This document shows positions 16,304 through 25,448 of a stretch of 64,000 nucleotides of DNA, in pieces. Both the position numbers and the translations under genes were made by a program. Source of the stretch: UBA1081 sp045535305 (lineage in GTDB: Bacteria; Bacillota; Clostridia; Oscillospirales; Acutalibacteraceae); the NCBI GenBank assembly GCA_045535305.1, contig JAZSLJ010000001.1, positions 23,118 to 87,117 on the forward strand. Reading direction: 5' to 3'. Below the pieces are notes generated by a model that did no database searches, was not told the origin of the DNA, and worked only from the letters and a program-made list of their open reading frames with translations. Each line of letters opens with the position of its first letter. The stretch's first letter is position 1.

Positions 16304-17155
16304 TCAGAGACCGAAAAGGTCTTTAAGTCCAGATTTTTTTACAGGTTCGGGTTTTACATAGTTAAAACCTCCGTATGGTTCGGAAATATCAAACCCGATA
16401 GTGGGATAATCGCTGTCTCCGTCAAAACAGTGTTCAGTGTTCACATGATAACAAATGCCGTTTACCATTTTATACAGATTTTCTTTATTCGGATACTGTC
16501 CTGCCTGACGGAAGCCGTTTTGCAATAGAATTTGTCTGTACTGTTCTACAGCCTGCATGGCGGCATAATGATTGTTTTTGAATTCTGCAGCAAATATAAA
16601 GTGATTTTCGTCATACTGTTCGATATTGAAATTATTGCCACCGCAATTCCATTTTGGATAAGCAGAAAGCTTTTCATCCCATTCTGTCATTACAGCGGTG
16701 TCACGGTCGGCAGCAGCTTGTTCCTCCTGAATTGCAGCGGGAAGCTTTGTACCGCAGTCCTGACAGAATTTTGTTCCGATTGGGTTCTGCTTGCCACAGG
16801 AAGTACAAACGGCACCCTGTGCTACAGTTTGTTCGGGTAGAGCTGTTCCGCATTCGGGACAGAATTTCTTATCTGACGAAGTCGTTTTGTTACAGCCCGG
16901 GCAGACCTTCATATTCTTTGCCGCCTCAGTAGCATAGCCCTGCATTGAACGTTCAAGGTTAGCCATAGCTCCTTCCAGTCCCGATGAACGCTGCACCTGA
17001 TTGTTGGTGTTTTGTGTTGCATGATCAATAGCTCCTGCAGCTTTATTGGCGAAGTTGGTTGCCGCAGGCTCTACTGCCTGACGAACGGCATTTCCCACCG
17101 CCTTTCCAACTGCATCGCTGACACCTCTTCTTATTGCTCTTTCTAAAAAGCCCAT
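16304..17155 (-). CDS. Double zinc-ribbon protein
   Basis: A 283-residue, probably cytosolic protein. Residues ~1-80 are a helical Ala-rich region (GVSDAVGKAVGNAVRQAV). Two zinc ribbons follow: CPGCNKTTSSDKKFCPECG and CTSCGKQNPIGTKFCQDCG. The C-terminal ~130 residues form a separate Trp/Tyr/Asn-rich domain with no recognised family. It ends KSGLKDLFGL, a tail shared with the interrupted zinc-ribbon frame at 15354-15476. TAGGAGG precedes the ATG. Its role is unknown. Confidence 0.78.
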   Translation of the reverse strand: MGFLERAIRRGVSDAVGKAVGNAVRQAVEPAATNFANKAAGAIDHATQNTNNQVQRSSGLEGAMANLERSMQGYATEAAKNMKVCPGCNKTTSSDKKFCPECGTALPEQTVAQGAVCTSCGKQNPIGTKFCQDCGTKLPAAIQEEQAAADRDTAVMTEWDEKLSAYPKWNCGGNNFNIEQYDENHFIFAAEFKNNHYAAMQAVEQYRQILLQNGFRQAGQYPNKENLYKMVNGICYHVNTEHCFDGDSDYPTIGFDISEPYGGFNYVKPEPVKKSGLKDLFGL

Positions 17156-17171
17156 ACTCTTACCTCCTATA

Positions 17172-17462
17172 TTATCGTGTTTTTAGTTTATTATTTTCAA
17201 TTTTTTCTCCGCACTGCGGACAGTAATCGGCTTCATCTGTCACTATTGTTTCACACTGAGGACAGATTTTGTGTCTTTCCTTATATATTTCATATAAGGA
17301 CTTATCCGGGAGTCGATAACCGCATTCTGTGCAGAATTGTTGATTTGTTGACGAAGTATTTCCGCATCGGGTACATACTTTGATTTGCTTCATAGCTTCA
17401 ACACCAAAGCCGTATTGTTTCATATTCTCCAATCGAAATACTTCCAGCTTATCAGTTATCAA
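17172..17462 (-). CDS. Small double zinc-ribbon protein
   Basis: A 96-residue protein with two zinc ribbons: CTRCGNTSSTNQQFCTECG and CPQCETIVTDEADYCPQCG. It ends in a basic tail. No ATG fits at the N-terminus; a TTG at 17462 lies seven bases after GGGGAGG and overlaps the stop of the upstream gene as TTGA, so it is taken as the start. An internal ATG (MKQYGF) is the alternative. It is translationally coupled to its neighbour and presumably works with it. Confidence 0.65.
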   Translation of the reverse strand: MITDKLEVFRLENMKQYGFGVEAMKQIKVCTRCGNTSSTNQQFCTECGYRLPDKSLYEIYKERHKICPQCETIVTDEADYCPQCGEKIENNKLKTR

Positions 17463-17830
17463 GTCCACACCTCCCCGTACCGTACTCTGCCTCCGCAGTC
17501 GGAGCAATAGGTATTTCCCGCAGATATCTGAGCACCGCACTTTTTGCAGTAGTTTGGTGCTTTTTCCCACGGAGCACAGTCTACACATTCGCAGACATCG
17601 GCGTTATACATGGTATCGCAGACGAAACGATCGCATTTGGGACAATGGTTAAAGTGCTGTTTGCCGTCATGCTCCCATGCAAGAGAAAGCTCTTTTTCCT
17701 GTGTGTCGGCTCTGATTGGTTTAGTTGTACATACCGCAGCACCCGATGCTTCACAGAAGAAGCGATATCGATTTCCGACGGAGTCTGCAATGATCTTGTA
17801 CTTTGCAGTTCGGTTTTCTCTGTGTACCAT
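17459..17830 (-). CDS. Cys-rich zinc-ribbon protein
   Basis: A 123-residue protein. An N-terminal beta-rich part (YKIIADSVGNRYRFFCEASG) is followed by Cys pairs NHCPKCDRFVC, CECVDC and a final ribbon YCKKCGAQISAGNTYCSDCG. Several structural zinc ions are likely. The start at 17830 is chosen because TAGGAGG lies five bases upstream; the longer frame to 17947 has no such site. It is first in the minus-strand run of zinc-ribbon genes and is divergent from the solute-binding lipoprotein gene. Confidence 0.68.
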   Translation of the reverse strand: MVHRENRTAKYKIIADSVGNRYRFFCEASGAAVCTTKPIRADTQEKELSLAWEHDGKQHFNHCPKCDRFVCDTMYNADVCECVDCAPWEKAPNYCKKCGAQISAGNTYCSDCGGRVRYGEVWT

Positions 17831-18096
17831 ATGACACCTCCTATCTGTCTCTTTGAAATGCTTCGAGATGTTTGTTTTGATACCATTGAATAATTCATTT
17901 GTTTGTGATATACTGTGATTAAAAGAATCGTGAAACTTGATGTTCACAACTCGAATTATACGGATTTTTACCGCTTTGTCCCCACACCAAACCGCAAAAA
18001 AGGGTGGGAAAACGAAAAATTATTCGTTTTTTTACAGTTTTTTTTGAAATTCGGATAAAAAATAAAGAAAAATTTAACTTTACGGAGGAATGCACA

Positions 18097-19455
18097 ATGA
18101 AAAAGCTATTTGCTCTGATTCTCAGCGTCACGATAATGTGTGGCATACTTTCCGGTTGTTCAGATTCCGTATTTGACCCGGATAAACCGGTTACGCTGAC
18201 CATTTGGCATGTTTATGGCAGCAACACTCAATCGCCATTAAATGATGCCATTCACGAATTCAATAGTACAGTCGGAAAAGAAAAAGGTATTATTGTAGAT
18301 GTAACGTCGGTTACCAATTCTTCTAATATTGATAAAATGCTCCTTGAGTCATTGAATGATGAACCGGGTGCTATTGAATTGCCGGACATGTTTACTGCCT
18401 ATCCGCGTATAGCCGAGAAATTTAATGCCGGACAATTGCTTGATTGGAGTGAATACCTCGGTGAAAATGAATTAAAAATATTTCAAGAAGATTTTCTTTC
18501 CGAAGGATATTTCGGTGATCAGCTTCTGATGCTTCCCATCGCCAAATCCAGCGAGTTGTTGTATATAAACAAAACTCTTTTTGACCGATTTGCAAAGGAA
18601 AACGATCTTACTGAAGACTGTTTTTACAGCATTGAATCACTGATGGATGTCTGCAATCTCTATTACGACTGGTCAGGCGGCAAGACAATGTTTCAAATAA
18701 ACGATTTCTACCACTATTTTCTTGCCAATATGGAAGGCTTTGATACAGACTTCATAATTAACGGAAAGATAAATGTATCTTCCGAAGTATTTGAAAATGT
18801 TTTTACTCCTGTTGCAAAAGCCGGCATCTATGGTGGACTTTGTGTGGACGACGGTTATGCCTCCAGCCGATGGAAAACAGCAGAGGTTATTGGCAACATC
18901 GGTTCTACTGCCGATATTCTGTATCTGCGTGATTATGTAACCTATGAAGATAATGCAACCGAAAATATTGAGATCGCTGTTTATCCGTATCCCTGTGTAA
19001 TGAATGCGAAATCCAATGTAGTTCTGCGTGGCGGCGGTCTGTTTGCCATCAAAAACGAAGAAGAAAAGAAAAACAAGGCAGCAGCCGAATTTGCGAAATG
19101 GATTACAGAAAAACAGCACAACCTCGATTTTGTTACAAAATCCGGATATCTTCCTGTCAGCAATAAAGCCCTTGAAGACTTGTTTGCCGATCTCTCTGTC
19201 ATTGAGAATGAAAGGTATAGGATGCTCTACAATGCCGTAAAAGAACAGTATAGCAGTGATTACAATTATTGTTCTGTTCCGCTGTTTGACGGTGCTGTGG
19301 ATGTTCAGTCAGATTTTGAAAAACTTATAAAAAACACACTCTCTGCGGCACACAACGAATATATTCGCCGTATAAATGCCGACGAGGATGCCGAAACAGT
19401 TATGAACGAGCTGTTATTATTCACTCTCAGCACAGTTCGTGAAGCACTGAAATAA
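18097..19455 (+). CDS. Extracellular solute-binding lipoprotein (ABC sugar type)
   Basis: A 452-residue lipoprotein of the family 1 (sugar) solute-binding class. The signal peptide ends in the lipobox LSGC, and VTLTIWHVYGS is the usual first strand. The mid-region MLPIAKSSELLYINKTLFD and the late GGGLFAIKNEEEKKNKAAAEFAKWI are typical of this class. ACGGAGG precedes the ATG. No ABC permease or ATPase gene accompanies it. The next gene is a membrane-anchored LuxR-type regulator, so ligand sensing rather than import is plausible. Confidence 0.85.
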   Translation: MKKLFALILSVTIMCGILSGCSDSVFDPDKPVTLTIWHVYGSNTQSPLNDAIHEFNSTVGKEKGIIVDVTSVTNSSNIDKMLLESLNDEPGAIELPDMFTAYPRIAEKFNAGQLLDWSEYLGENELKIFQEDFLSEGYFGDQLLMLPIAKSSELLYINKTLFDRFAKENDLTEDCFYSIESLMDVCNLYYDWSGGKTMFQINDFYHYFLANMEGFDTDFIINGKINVSSEVFENVFTPVAKAGIYGGLCVDDGYASSRWKTAEVIGNIGSTADILYLRDYVTYEDNATENIEIAVYPYPCVMNAKSNVVLRGGGLFAIKNEEEKKNKAAAEFAKWITEKQHNLDFVTKSGYLPVSNKALEDLFADLSVIENERYRMLYNAVKEQYSSDYNYCSVPLFDGAVDVQSDFEKLIKNTLSAAHNEYIRRINADEDAETVMNELLLFTLSTVREALK

Positions 19456-19491
19456 GGACTGTATATCATTCAGAAAGGAGGAAACATCAAG

Positions 19492-21108
19492 GTGAAAGGA
19501 TTTTCCTTGGGGCTTTTAAGAGAAGCATATGACAGAATCAAGACACAAGGCGTATCTATGCGCAGAAGATTTTCCATATCGTTGATTGCAATACTTGCTG
19601 CTGTTGTTGCCTTGTTGTTTCTGCTTCTCAACCTGTTCGGTGTACTCAATCCTGTGGACAATGCTATCGACCGTACATTAACGCAGCAATTGGATCATTC
19701 TATCAAAGAAATCGATAAGGATGTTGAAGAACTGGCTGCACATGCTGTTGAATTTTCCGAGCAGATCTCAGCACAGATTCAAAAAACACAGAGAAAAGGT
19801 TTGTCGTTTGCCTCACTTAAAAACAATAAAGACGCATTAGCTTCTTTCCAGTCGGATGCATATGATATCGTCTATAACAACATTCAGCTTGCCGATTGTA
19901 GCGGTGCATTCTATTTTCTGAACACCACCGTCAACGACAGTCTGGAAAACACATATTATAATGGTATATATCTGAAATATACCAATCTGAATGCAGAGAC
20001 CACCATTCGTAATGAAATCTGTCTTTTTCGAGGCAATTCACTTGTTGCCAAAGAAAACGGCATCAACCTTCATAGCTGTTGGGAATTTGAAATGGAAACC
20101 GGAGTGTTTCCGCAAATTGAAGAACTGATAAATTCCAAGGAAACCAATCTTTCAAAAGCATGGCTTATGACTACGGTATACAAACTGCCCGGTACCTTTG
20201 AATATGCGAGATTCCTTTGTACCCCAATCTGCGATGGAGACGGAAATATAATCGGAGCTTGCGGATTTGAGATCAGCGACTTATATTTCAAGCTGTCCAA
20301 TCAGACATCGGACAGTGAGCAGCAATATGTACTTTGCGCCTTACTTACAGCCGACGGTGAAATCTATTCCGGACAGCTATCCGGCAACCGTTCGGGATAT
20401 ATGCCCTCTGTTCACGGTGATTTCATCATCTCTGACAGCGGAAAGTTCTCCAAAGTCACGGGAGAGGAAACTTTTATCGGCAAAACGCAGGAGGTAAGAA
20501 TCGGTGTTTCCACACACACGATTGCAGTTCTTTTGCCAAACGATTACTATAATGCTTATGTTCGGGACGGACAGCTTAAAATCAGCGGATTACTTGTGCT
20601 TGTTGCCGTTCTGGCAGTTGCTGCAAGTATCTGGATGAGCCATTACTATGTCAGACCGTTCCTTAAAGCGATGGAACAAATCAAAACCAGCAATACCGAT
20701 AATGTCGTGACCCGTATTCCTGAAATCAATGACCTTTTTGAATTTCTTGCGGCAAAAGATAAAGAACATCGTGATGAAGTGGAACGTCTTCACGGTGAAA
20801 AAACAGCTGCTGAGACTCAATATGAGCAAGCACAGACCTATATGACACACCTTGCAGACGAGCGTATGCCCGAGGTGGATGAAAACGACTTTGAGATGTT
20901 CTTAAAGCATCTGCATACCCTGACACCGAAAGAACGTGAGATTTTTGACTATTATCTTGCCGGAAAAAAAGCAAAGGAAATTATGGAAATTGCCGGTATC
21001 AACCAAAATACGCTTAAATACCACAACAAGAACATCTACTCCAAACTGGGTGTCAGTTCCCGTAAGCAGCTTTTGGAGTATGCTGCTTTGATGAAATACA
21101 GAAAGTAA
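19492..21108 (+). CDS. Membrane-anchored sensor with C-terminal LuxR-type DNA-binding domain
   Basis: A 538-residue one-component regulator. Membrane helix 1 spans about residues 25-47 and helix 2 about 362-385, enclosing a ~310-residue extracellular domain (Cache-like by layout only). A short HAMP-like/coiled-coil linker follows. The C-terminal ~65 residues are a LuxR helix-turn-helix (LTPKEREIFDYYLAGKKAKE, then NTLKYHNKNIYSKLGVSSRKQL). The GTG start at 19492 follows AAAGGAGG. It lies 36 bases after the solute-binding protein gene, which may act as its ligand co-receptor. Confidence 0.8.
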   Translation: MKGFSLGLLREAYDRIKTQGVSMRRRFSISLIAILAAVVALLFLLLNLFGVLNPVDNAIDRTLTQQLDHSIKEIDKDVEELAAHAVEFSEQISAQIQKTQRKGLSFASLKNNKDALASFQSDAYDIVYNNIQLADCSGAFYFLNTTVNDSLENTYYNGIYLKYTNLNAETTIRNEICLFRGNSLVAKENGINLHSCWEFEMETGVFPQIEELINSKETNLSKAWLMTTVYKLPGTFEYARFLCTPICDGDGNIIGACGFEISDLYFKLSNQTSDSEQQYVLCALLTADGEIYSGQLSGNRSGYMPSVHGDFIISDSGKFSKVTGEETFIGKTQEVRIGVSTHTIAVLLPNDYYNAYVRDGQLKISGLLVLVAVLAVAASIWMSHYYVRPFLKAMEQIKTSNTDNVVTRIPEINDLFEFLAAKDKEHRDEVERLHGEKTAAETQYEQAQTYMTHLADERMPEVDENDFEMFLKHLHTLTPKEREIFDYYLAGKKAKEIMEIAGINQNTLKYHNKNIYSKLGVSSRKQLLEYAALMKYRK

Positions 21109-21115
21109 AAATAAC

Positions 21116-21150
21116 AGATTTTATTAGCTGACAGGCTAATAAAATCTTTG
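21116..21150 (+). terminator. Hairpin after the sensor gene
   Basis: A perfect 13-bp stem (AGATTTTATTAGC) with a six-base loop. The T run after it is short, so termination may be incomplete. Confidence 0.5.
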
Positions 21151-21224
21151 CAAAACTAATATCGTTAGAATATGAATCGACGAAGATTTGATTCTGCACA
21201 GGGAATAAATGACTCTTAAATAAA

Positions 21225-21265
21225 AAAAAGACTTGGAATCGTAAAGAATTCCCAGTCTTTTTATT
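21225..21265. terminator. Second hairpin terminator
   Basis: An imperfect 16-bp stem (AAAAAGACTTGGAATC pairing with AATTCCCAGTCTTTTT) followed by T and A residues. Confidence 0.55.
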
Positions 21266-21488
21266 TTGAATACGAAAACCAGCATATTTCAACCGGTGGT
21301 TTTGATTATATGACTCAGAAAAACCTATAAATAGCAGAAATTTTTTGAAAAAACTTGAAAAAATGCATTTGTTTACAAATTATTCACAAACAACCGTCAA
21401 AAAGCCCTCCAAAAGTTACGCTTCTGTTACGCTCGGTATGATAAAATGTGTTCGTAAATAAAAAAACTTCGAGAAAGGAGAAATAAAA

Positions 21489-23165
21489 ATGAACAAAAAC
21501 TTAAAGAAAACCTTATCAATCATTCTTTCAATCATTATGCTCATATCGGCAATGCTGATGAGATTTGCAGTGTGTGTCGGTGCTGCAGAGGATACTGCTG
21601 CCTACAATGCGGGTGATATTATAGAATTCGGTATGTATCCTCAAACGGAGATTACCGACGAAACACTCCTTGCAGAACTGAATGCCCAGACTCTTGAATG
21701 GAATTCATACGGCTATTATTCAGGCAATGGTTCTTACGGTACAGCAACAGCATCTGATTATATGAAGTATGCTGATATTGAGCTTGACGGGGACAAATAC
21801 CGTGCCGTAACATTTACTCAATACCGTCCCTGGCAGAGTGAACATGCTTTTGAAAATTCGAACTATGAACAGCAGAATAATGGCTATGAAACAGAAACAG
21901 TCTATTGGTTTAAATTTGAACCGATTAAATGGAAGGTCTTGGATCCTGCTACAGGACTTGTTCTTTGTGAGTCAATTATCGATTCACAGCCGTTCCAGAA
22001 TGAGGTTTATCAGAACCCCAATGATTTTGTTTTAACAGCACACTATGCTGATCCTGAATTTACAATTCCTGCCAACACTTACAGTGCGAGTTCATTGAAA
22101 AGATGGCTTGAGGGTGATTTTACCGAAACTGCATTCAGTCAGGCGGAAACAGAGATGATTTCTCAGAATGTTCACATAATATCTGTTGCAGATTTTACAG
22201 AAACCGATTATGGATTTGATGAAGATAAACAGGTTCAGGATACAGAACGAATGAGATCCGGTAGTGATTATGCTAAAATTCAGGGCTTGCAGATAAGTGT
22301 AAATGATCCGGGGGCAGGCAATTCATATTGGTGGTTAAGTGACAGTGTTTCTATTTATCAGATTGAATCTGCGATATGTTACAGCGGTACTGCGAACAGA
22401 GTGATAGGTGTAAGCTGCACGTATATAGGTGTTTGTCCTGCTGTCAATATTGATCTCAATGAAGTTGAATACAGAGTTGTTTTCAATAATTATGACGGTA
22501 ATACCGAAACAAAGAACTATAAATTCGGTGAGACAATAACTGACATTCCCGAACCTGAAAGAGAAGGTTATACCTTCATGGGCTGGGATGCTGAAATCCC
22601 AGAAACTATGCCTGCAAAGGATCTTGAATTCAATGCAACGTGGAAAGCCAACTCTTATAATGTGGTCTGGAACGTTGACGGTGTTGAAACAGTCGAAAGT
22701 TATGATTACGGCACAGAGATTATTGTTCCGGCAGATCCTGAAAAAGAAGGATGTGAATTTTTAGGTTGGGCTCCCGAAATTCCCGAAACCATGCCCGCAA
22801 AGGATCTTGAATTTACAGCTGTTTTCAGTGGTTCTGCCGTACAGAGATTTGAAATAATCAATCTTCCCGAAAGATCAGTATATTTCTATAAAGGTCTGGA
22901 TGATATTGACCTGAAAGATATTTCTGTCAAGGTAACATATGAGGACGGAACATCGGAAATTATTGACGACTACACCAGATTAAGCTGTGAAGGCTTTGAT
23001 ACAAACAGCCTCGGCAAAAAGGAAATTACCGTTTCCTATGAAGGTGAAAGCGATAGTTTTGATATTTATGTAAACTTTGATTTTTGTACATGGATTCAAT
23101 ATGTTTTCAGAGTATTCTGCGACCTGATTAACAGAGTTTTTGCGATTATGCCTAAGGTATCTTAA
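21489..23165 (+). CDS. Secreted DUF6273-like protein with InlB-type repeats
   Basis: A 558-residue exported protein. The signal peptide is about residues 1-33. Residues ~40-320 (IIEFGMYPQTEI, IKWKVLD, YSASSLKRWL, YWWLSDS) resemble DUF6273, a domain common in clostridial surface proteins. Two InlB-type repeats follow (YTFMGWDAEIPE and CEFLGWAPEIPE, both with ETMPAKDLEF). An Ig-like domain (KVTYEDGTSEIIDDY) comes next, and the C-terminus is short and hydrophobic. A surface or matrix role is inferred. AGAAAGGAG precedes the ATG. Confidence 0.75.
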   Translation: MNKNLKKTLSIILSIIMLISAMLMRFAVCVGAAEDTAAYNAGDIIEFGMYPQTEITDETLLAELNAQTLEWNSYGYYSGNGSYGTATASDYMKYADIELDGDKYRAVTFTQYRPWQSEHAFENSNYEQQNNGYETETVYWFKFEPIKWKVLDPATGLVLCESIIDSQPFQNEVYQNPNDFVLTAHYADPEFTIPANTYSASSLKRWLEGDFTETAFSQAETEMISQNVHIISVADFTETDYGFDEDKQVQDTERMRSGSDYAKIQGLQISVNDPGAGNSYWWLSDSVSIYQIESAICYSGTANRVIGVSCTYIGVCPAVNIDLNEVEYRVVFNNYDGNTETKNYKFGETITDIPEPEREGYTFMGWDAEIPETMPAKDLEFNATWKANSYNVVWNVDGVETVESYDYGTEIIVPADPEKEGCEFLGWAPEIPETMPAKDLEFTAVFSGSAVQRFEIINLPERSVYFYKGLDDIDLKDISVKVTYEDGTSEIIDDYTRLSCEGFDTNSLGKKEITVSYEGESDSFDIYVNFDFCTWIQYVFRVFCDLINRVFAIMPKVS

Positions 23166-23244
23166 GGCATTCTTAAGAGATATTTCGGTTAAAATTTGTG
23201 TGCCGTAAAATGCACTAAAAACGGCCATATTGCAACACTTTAAT

Positions 23245-23289
23245 AAAAAACATCGGATGTTCCATTTTGGAGGACATCCGATGTTTTTT
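23245..23289. terminator. Bidirectional terminator
   Basis: A stem built on ACATCGGATGT and ACATCCGATGT is flanked by A and T runs, between the secreted protein gene and the deacetylase fragment. Confidence 0.85.
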
Positions 23290-23322
23290 TGTGCTTCAAA
23301 AAAACCTATATACAGCCATTTC

Positions 23323-23548
23323 CAAGCGATGCAAGAATACTGTCAATATCCGAATTGCCGACTGCACAGTTAAAAGTTATTGCAACTTTGTTTTCATTTG
23401 TGTCAACATTGTAAATGGGTATCATTCTCGCTTCTGCTGATACTGCATCAGACAATGTACTTGCCGTAAAAAATATCCCCAACGCAACTGTAATAATAAT
23501 CAACACCGTAATAATTACAGACTTTTATTTAACAGATGATATTTTTAT
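23323..23548 (-). pseudogene. Deacetylase-like pseudogene, copy B
   Basis: The first ~72 codons of the gene at 11252-12013, with clear protein identity (ASTLSDAVSAEARMIPIYNV, then ITFNCAVGNSDIDSILA). The start codon is ATA (23546-23548) and codon 8 is TAA, so the 5' end is dead. Homology stops at 23323, where it joins a short tail sequence shared with copies D and E. Confidence 0.8.
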
Positions 23549-23600
23549 ATAAACACCTCAGTAATTTATATGTGCATATTATAACAGTATGAAAACATAA

Positions 23601-23632
23601 AAAGCACGGCTTACCTGAAAGTCGTGCTTAAT
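23601..23632 (-). terminator. Terminator of the transporter unit
   Basis: On minus, AAGCACG and CGTGCTT form a 7-bp stem followed by a T run, just after the 62-residue gene. Confidence 0.7.
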
Positions 23633-23635
23633 CGT

Positions 23636-23824
23636 TTACTTTTCATTCATTAAATCAAATGCAAGCGTAATACTCCATCCATAATCTCTGATTGTCTGAT
23701 ATTTTACTCTGAAATCATAAGGCTCGTGAACATCACCTTTTCTGTTAAAGCAGAAAGGTGGTATATGGTTTTCACTGTCATAAAACTCATAAACTGTCCC
23801 TGTCCCCATTTTTTTTGGTATCAT
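23636..23824 (-). CDS. Small hypothetical protein (62 aa)
   Basis: A 62-residue protein with no recognised family. It has a Lys/Gly start, aromatic residues through the middle (YEFYDSENHIPPF) and no membrane segment. CAAGGAGT lies at the right distance before the ATG. It starts 19 bases after the transporter stop and is followed by a terminator, so it is the last gene of that unit. The ribosome site and terminator support it as a real gene. Confidence 0.55.
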   Translation of the reverse strand: MIPKKMGTGTVYEFYDSENHIPPFCFNRKGDVHEPYDFRVKYQTIRDYGWSITLAFDLMNEK

Positions 23825-23842
23825 TATATTTACTCCTTGAGT

Positions 23843-25303
23843 TTATACTGTTTCCGCCTCATCAAGTTTTGCTTTTGCCTCAGCTCTTATTTCTTCAAGC
23901 TCTGCCATAATTTTCTCCTTACGTTTGCCTGTGAAGTTGTCAAACATCATAACAATGGCGGGGATGAGGTTACCGATAATTCCGGGGATGGCAACAAGCA
24001 GGAAAATACCGTGTAAAGTTTTAGGTGTCTGGATTGCCTCAACAAGTTCGCCGTTAATCATCTGCGCACTCTGATAGCCGATAAGGGCAAGACCGCCGTT
24101 GACAAGAAGCTCTTTCCAGAGAGCTGAAATTCTTGAAACCATGGTGTTGAATGCAAAAACCATACCTTCATTACGCTGTGCAATGCCGTATTTCTTGTAG
24201 CTCTTCCATTCCATATAGTCTGTTGAATCTGCAAGCAGGATTCGTCTTGCGGCACTCATACCTGCATTGGGAAGACCTCCGAGTGCTATGAGTATACCTA
24301 CAATCCAGAGATTCTTGTAACCGCAGATAAAAAGAAGAATATAACAGATTGCAGTATGTAAATAACCGAGCACAACAATATCTCTTGATGAAAGCTTTTT
24401 GCCGATGAAAGGAACGGAGAAAAGTCCGCCGTAGGAAAGTGCCGAACTTCCCATTTCAACAAAGGTTTTCATACCGTAATTCCCCAGTGTTTGCTTGTAG
24501 AAGAAAGGAAGGGAATTGTAGCAGACCTGTCTTACGGAGTCAATGCACTGGCTCAGACAAAGGAGAAGAAGAGGTCTGTTGAGAAGAATAAGTTTATAGT
24601 CAATTTTAACCTTTTTATTATCTTTGGGGGGCAGAACAAGATTTCTTTCCTTTAGTGTCATACAAGGCACAAGCATTGTGAAAAGACCGAGAATGCCAAA
24701 AAGAAGTGCAACGGAGAAGAATGCCCATTTTTCGGAATTATAGTCGCCGTCCATCATATCAATTATTATGGGAACGACACCGCCGGGAAGCATTGAACCG
24801 AGAGTTGAAGCCACTTGAGCCACGGTGTAGAAATTTTTTCTTGATTTGGCGTTCGGAGTCATTCTGACGGAAAGAGTTGAAAGTGCAACATCAAAGAATG
24901 TATCTGCAATATTGAATGTAAGGAAAAGAATGAAGCTCCATATAAAATTGAACATAATTGATGATGAAGGAACAACAAAGAGGAGAACTGATGCGAGTGT
25001 AAAGGGTATTGCCGAAGCCCTCATAAATGTTCTTGCATTACCCTTTTTTGAACGGTTGCCGTCAAGCATGGCTCCGATAATGGGTGCAATAAGTATATTC
25101 ACGGCTGTTGTTGCCGACTTCATTGAGACAACATGTTTTGATTCAAGTCCCATATAGTCATACATAAACTGGTCGGTATATGTACTGACCGAGTCCTGTC
25201 CCATGCAGTTTCCGAACACACCCGAAACATATCCGACCTGTTCTTTTAATGCTACATCAGGATTGTTTTTGAATTCCTTGAATTTTTCTTTAAATTTTCC
25301 CAT
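23843..25303 (-). CDS. MFS/GPH-family sugar-cation symporter
   Basis: A 486-residue membrane transporter with about twelve hydrophobic segments. The layout fits the glycoside-pentoside-hexuronide group (MelB-like): an amphipathic N-terminus, a GAMLDGNRSKKGNARTF cytosolic loop after the second helix, and a central hydrophilic loop (LKERNLVLPPKDNKK). The substrate is not readable; the context of a GH130 phosphorylase and phosphoesterase nearby suggests a glycoside. The gene upstream is a short relic of an Ig-like domain. Confidence 0.8.
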   Translation of the reverse strand: MGKFKEKFKEFKNNPDVALKEQVGYVSGVFGNCMGQDSVSTYTDQFMYDYMGLESKHVVSMKSATTAVNILIAPIIGAMLDGNRSKKGNARTFMRASAIPFTLASVLLFVVPSSSIMFNFIWSFILFLTFNIADTFFDVALSTLSVRMTPNAKSRKNFYTVAQVASTLGSMLPGGVVPIIIDMMDGDYNSEKWAFFSVALLFGILGLFTMLVPCMTLKERNLVLPPKDNKKVKIDYKLILLNRPLLLLCLSQCIDSVRQVCYNSLPFFYKQTLGNYGMKTFVEMGSSALSYGGLFSVPFIGKKLSSRDIVVLGYLHTAICYILLFICGYKNLWIVGILIALGGLPNAGMSAARRILLADSTDYMEWKSYKKYGIAQRNEGMVFAFNTMVSRISALWKELLVNGGLALIGYQSAQMINGELVEAIQTPKTLHGIFLLVAIPGIIGNLIPAIVMMFDNFTGKRKEKIMAELEEIRAEAKAKLDEAETV

Positions 25304-25315
25304 TTGAACTTCTCC

Positions 25316-25429
25316 TTATATTTCAATTGTTTTTTCTATATAGTCTGACTGTACGCCGTAAACGGTTTCTGCTGTAATCTTAACTGTATATTCTCCTTTA
25401 TGCAAAATGCAAAACTTGTAAAAATTCAT
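25316..25429 (-). pseudogene. Relic of an Ig/FN3-like C-terminal domain
   Basis: A 37-codon frame whose last part (KGEYTVKITAETVYG...DYIEKTIEI) looks like the last strands of a fibronectin/Ig-like domain. It resembles the C-terminus of the phosphoesterase at 42044-43384 (KGKTYSLTVTAESAYKYKSE). It has no good ribosome site. Its stop overlaps the GGAG of the transporter gene. It is probably the tail of a lost surface or phosphoesterase gene. Confidence 0.35.
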
Positions 25430-25448
25430 TTTTCAAACTTTCAAGCTA

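Larger units (their letters stand above)
21109..21488. other. 380-bp intergenic region with two hairpins
   Basis: No gene is seen. A perfect 13-bp stem (21116-21128 with 21135-21147) lies just after the sensor gene. An imperfect stem with T run lies at about 21225-21262. The AT-rich remainder leads to an AGAAAGGAG site before the next gene. A weak TATGAT-type -10 occurs near 21438, but no convincing -35 was found. Confidence 0.6.
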
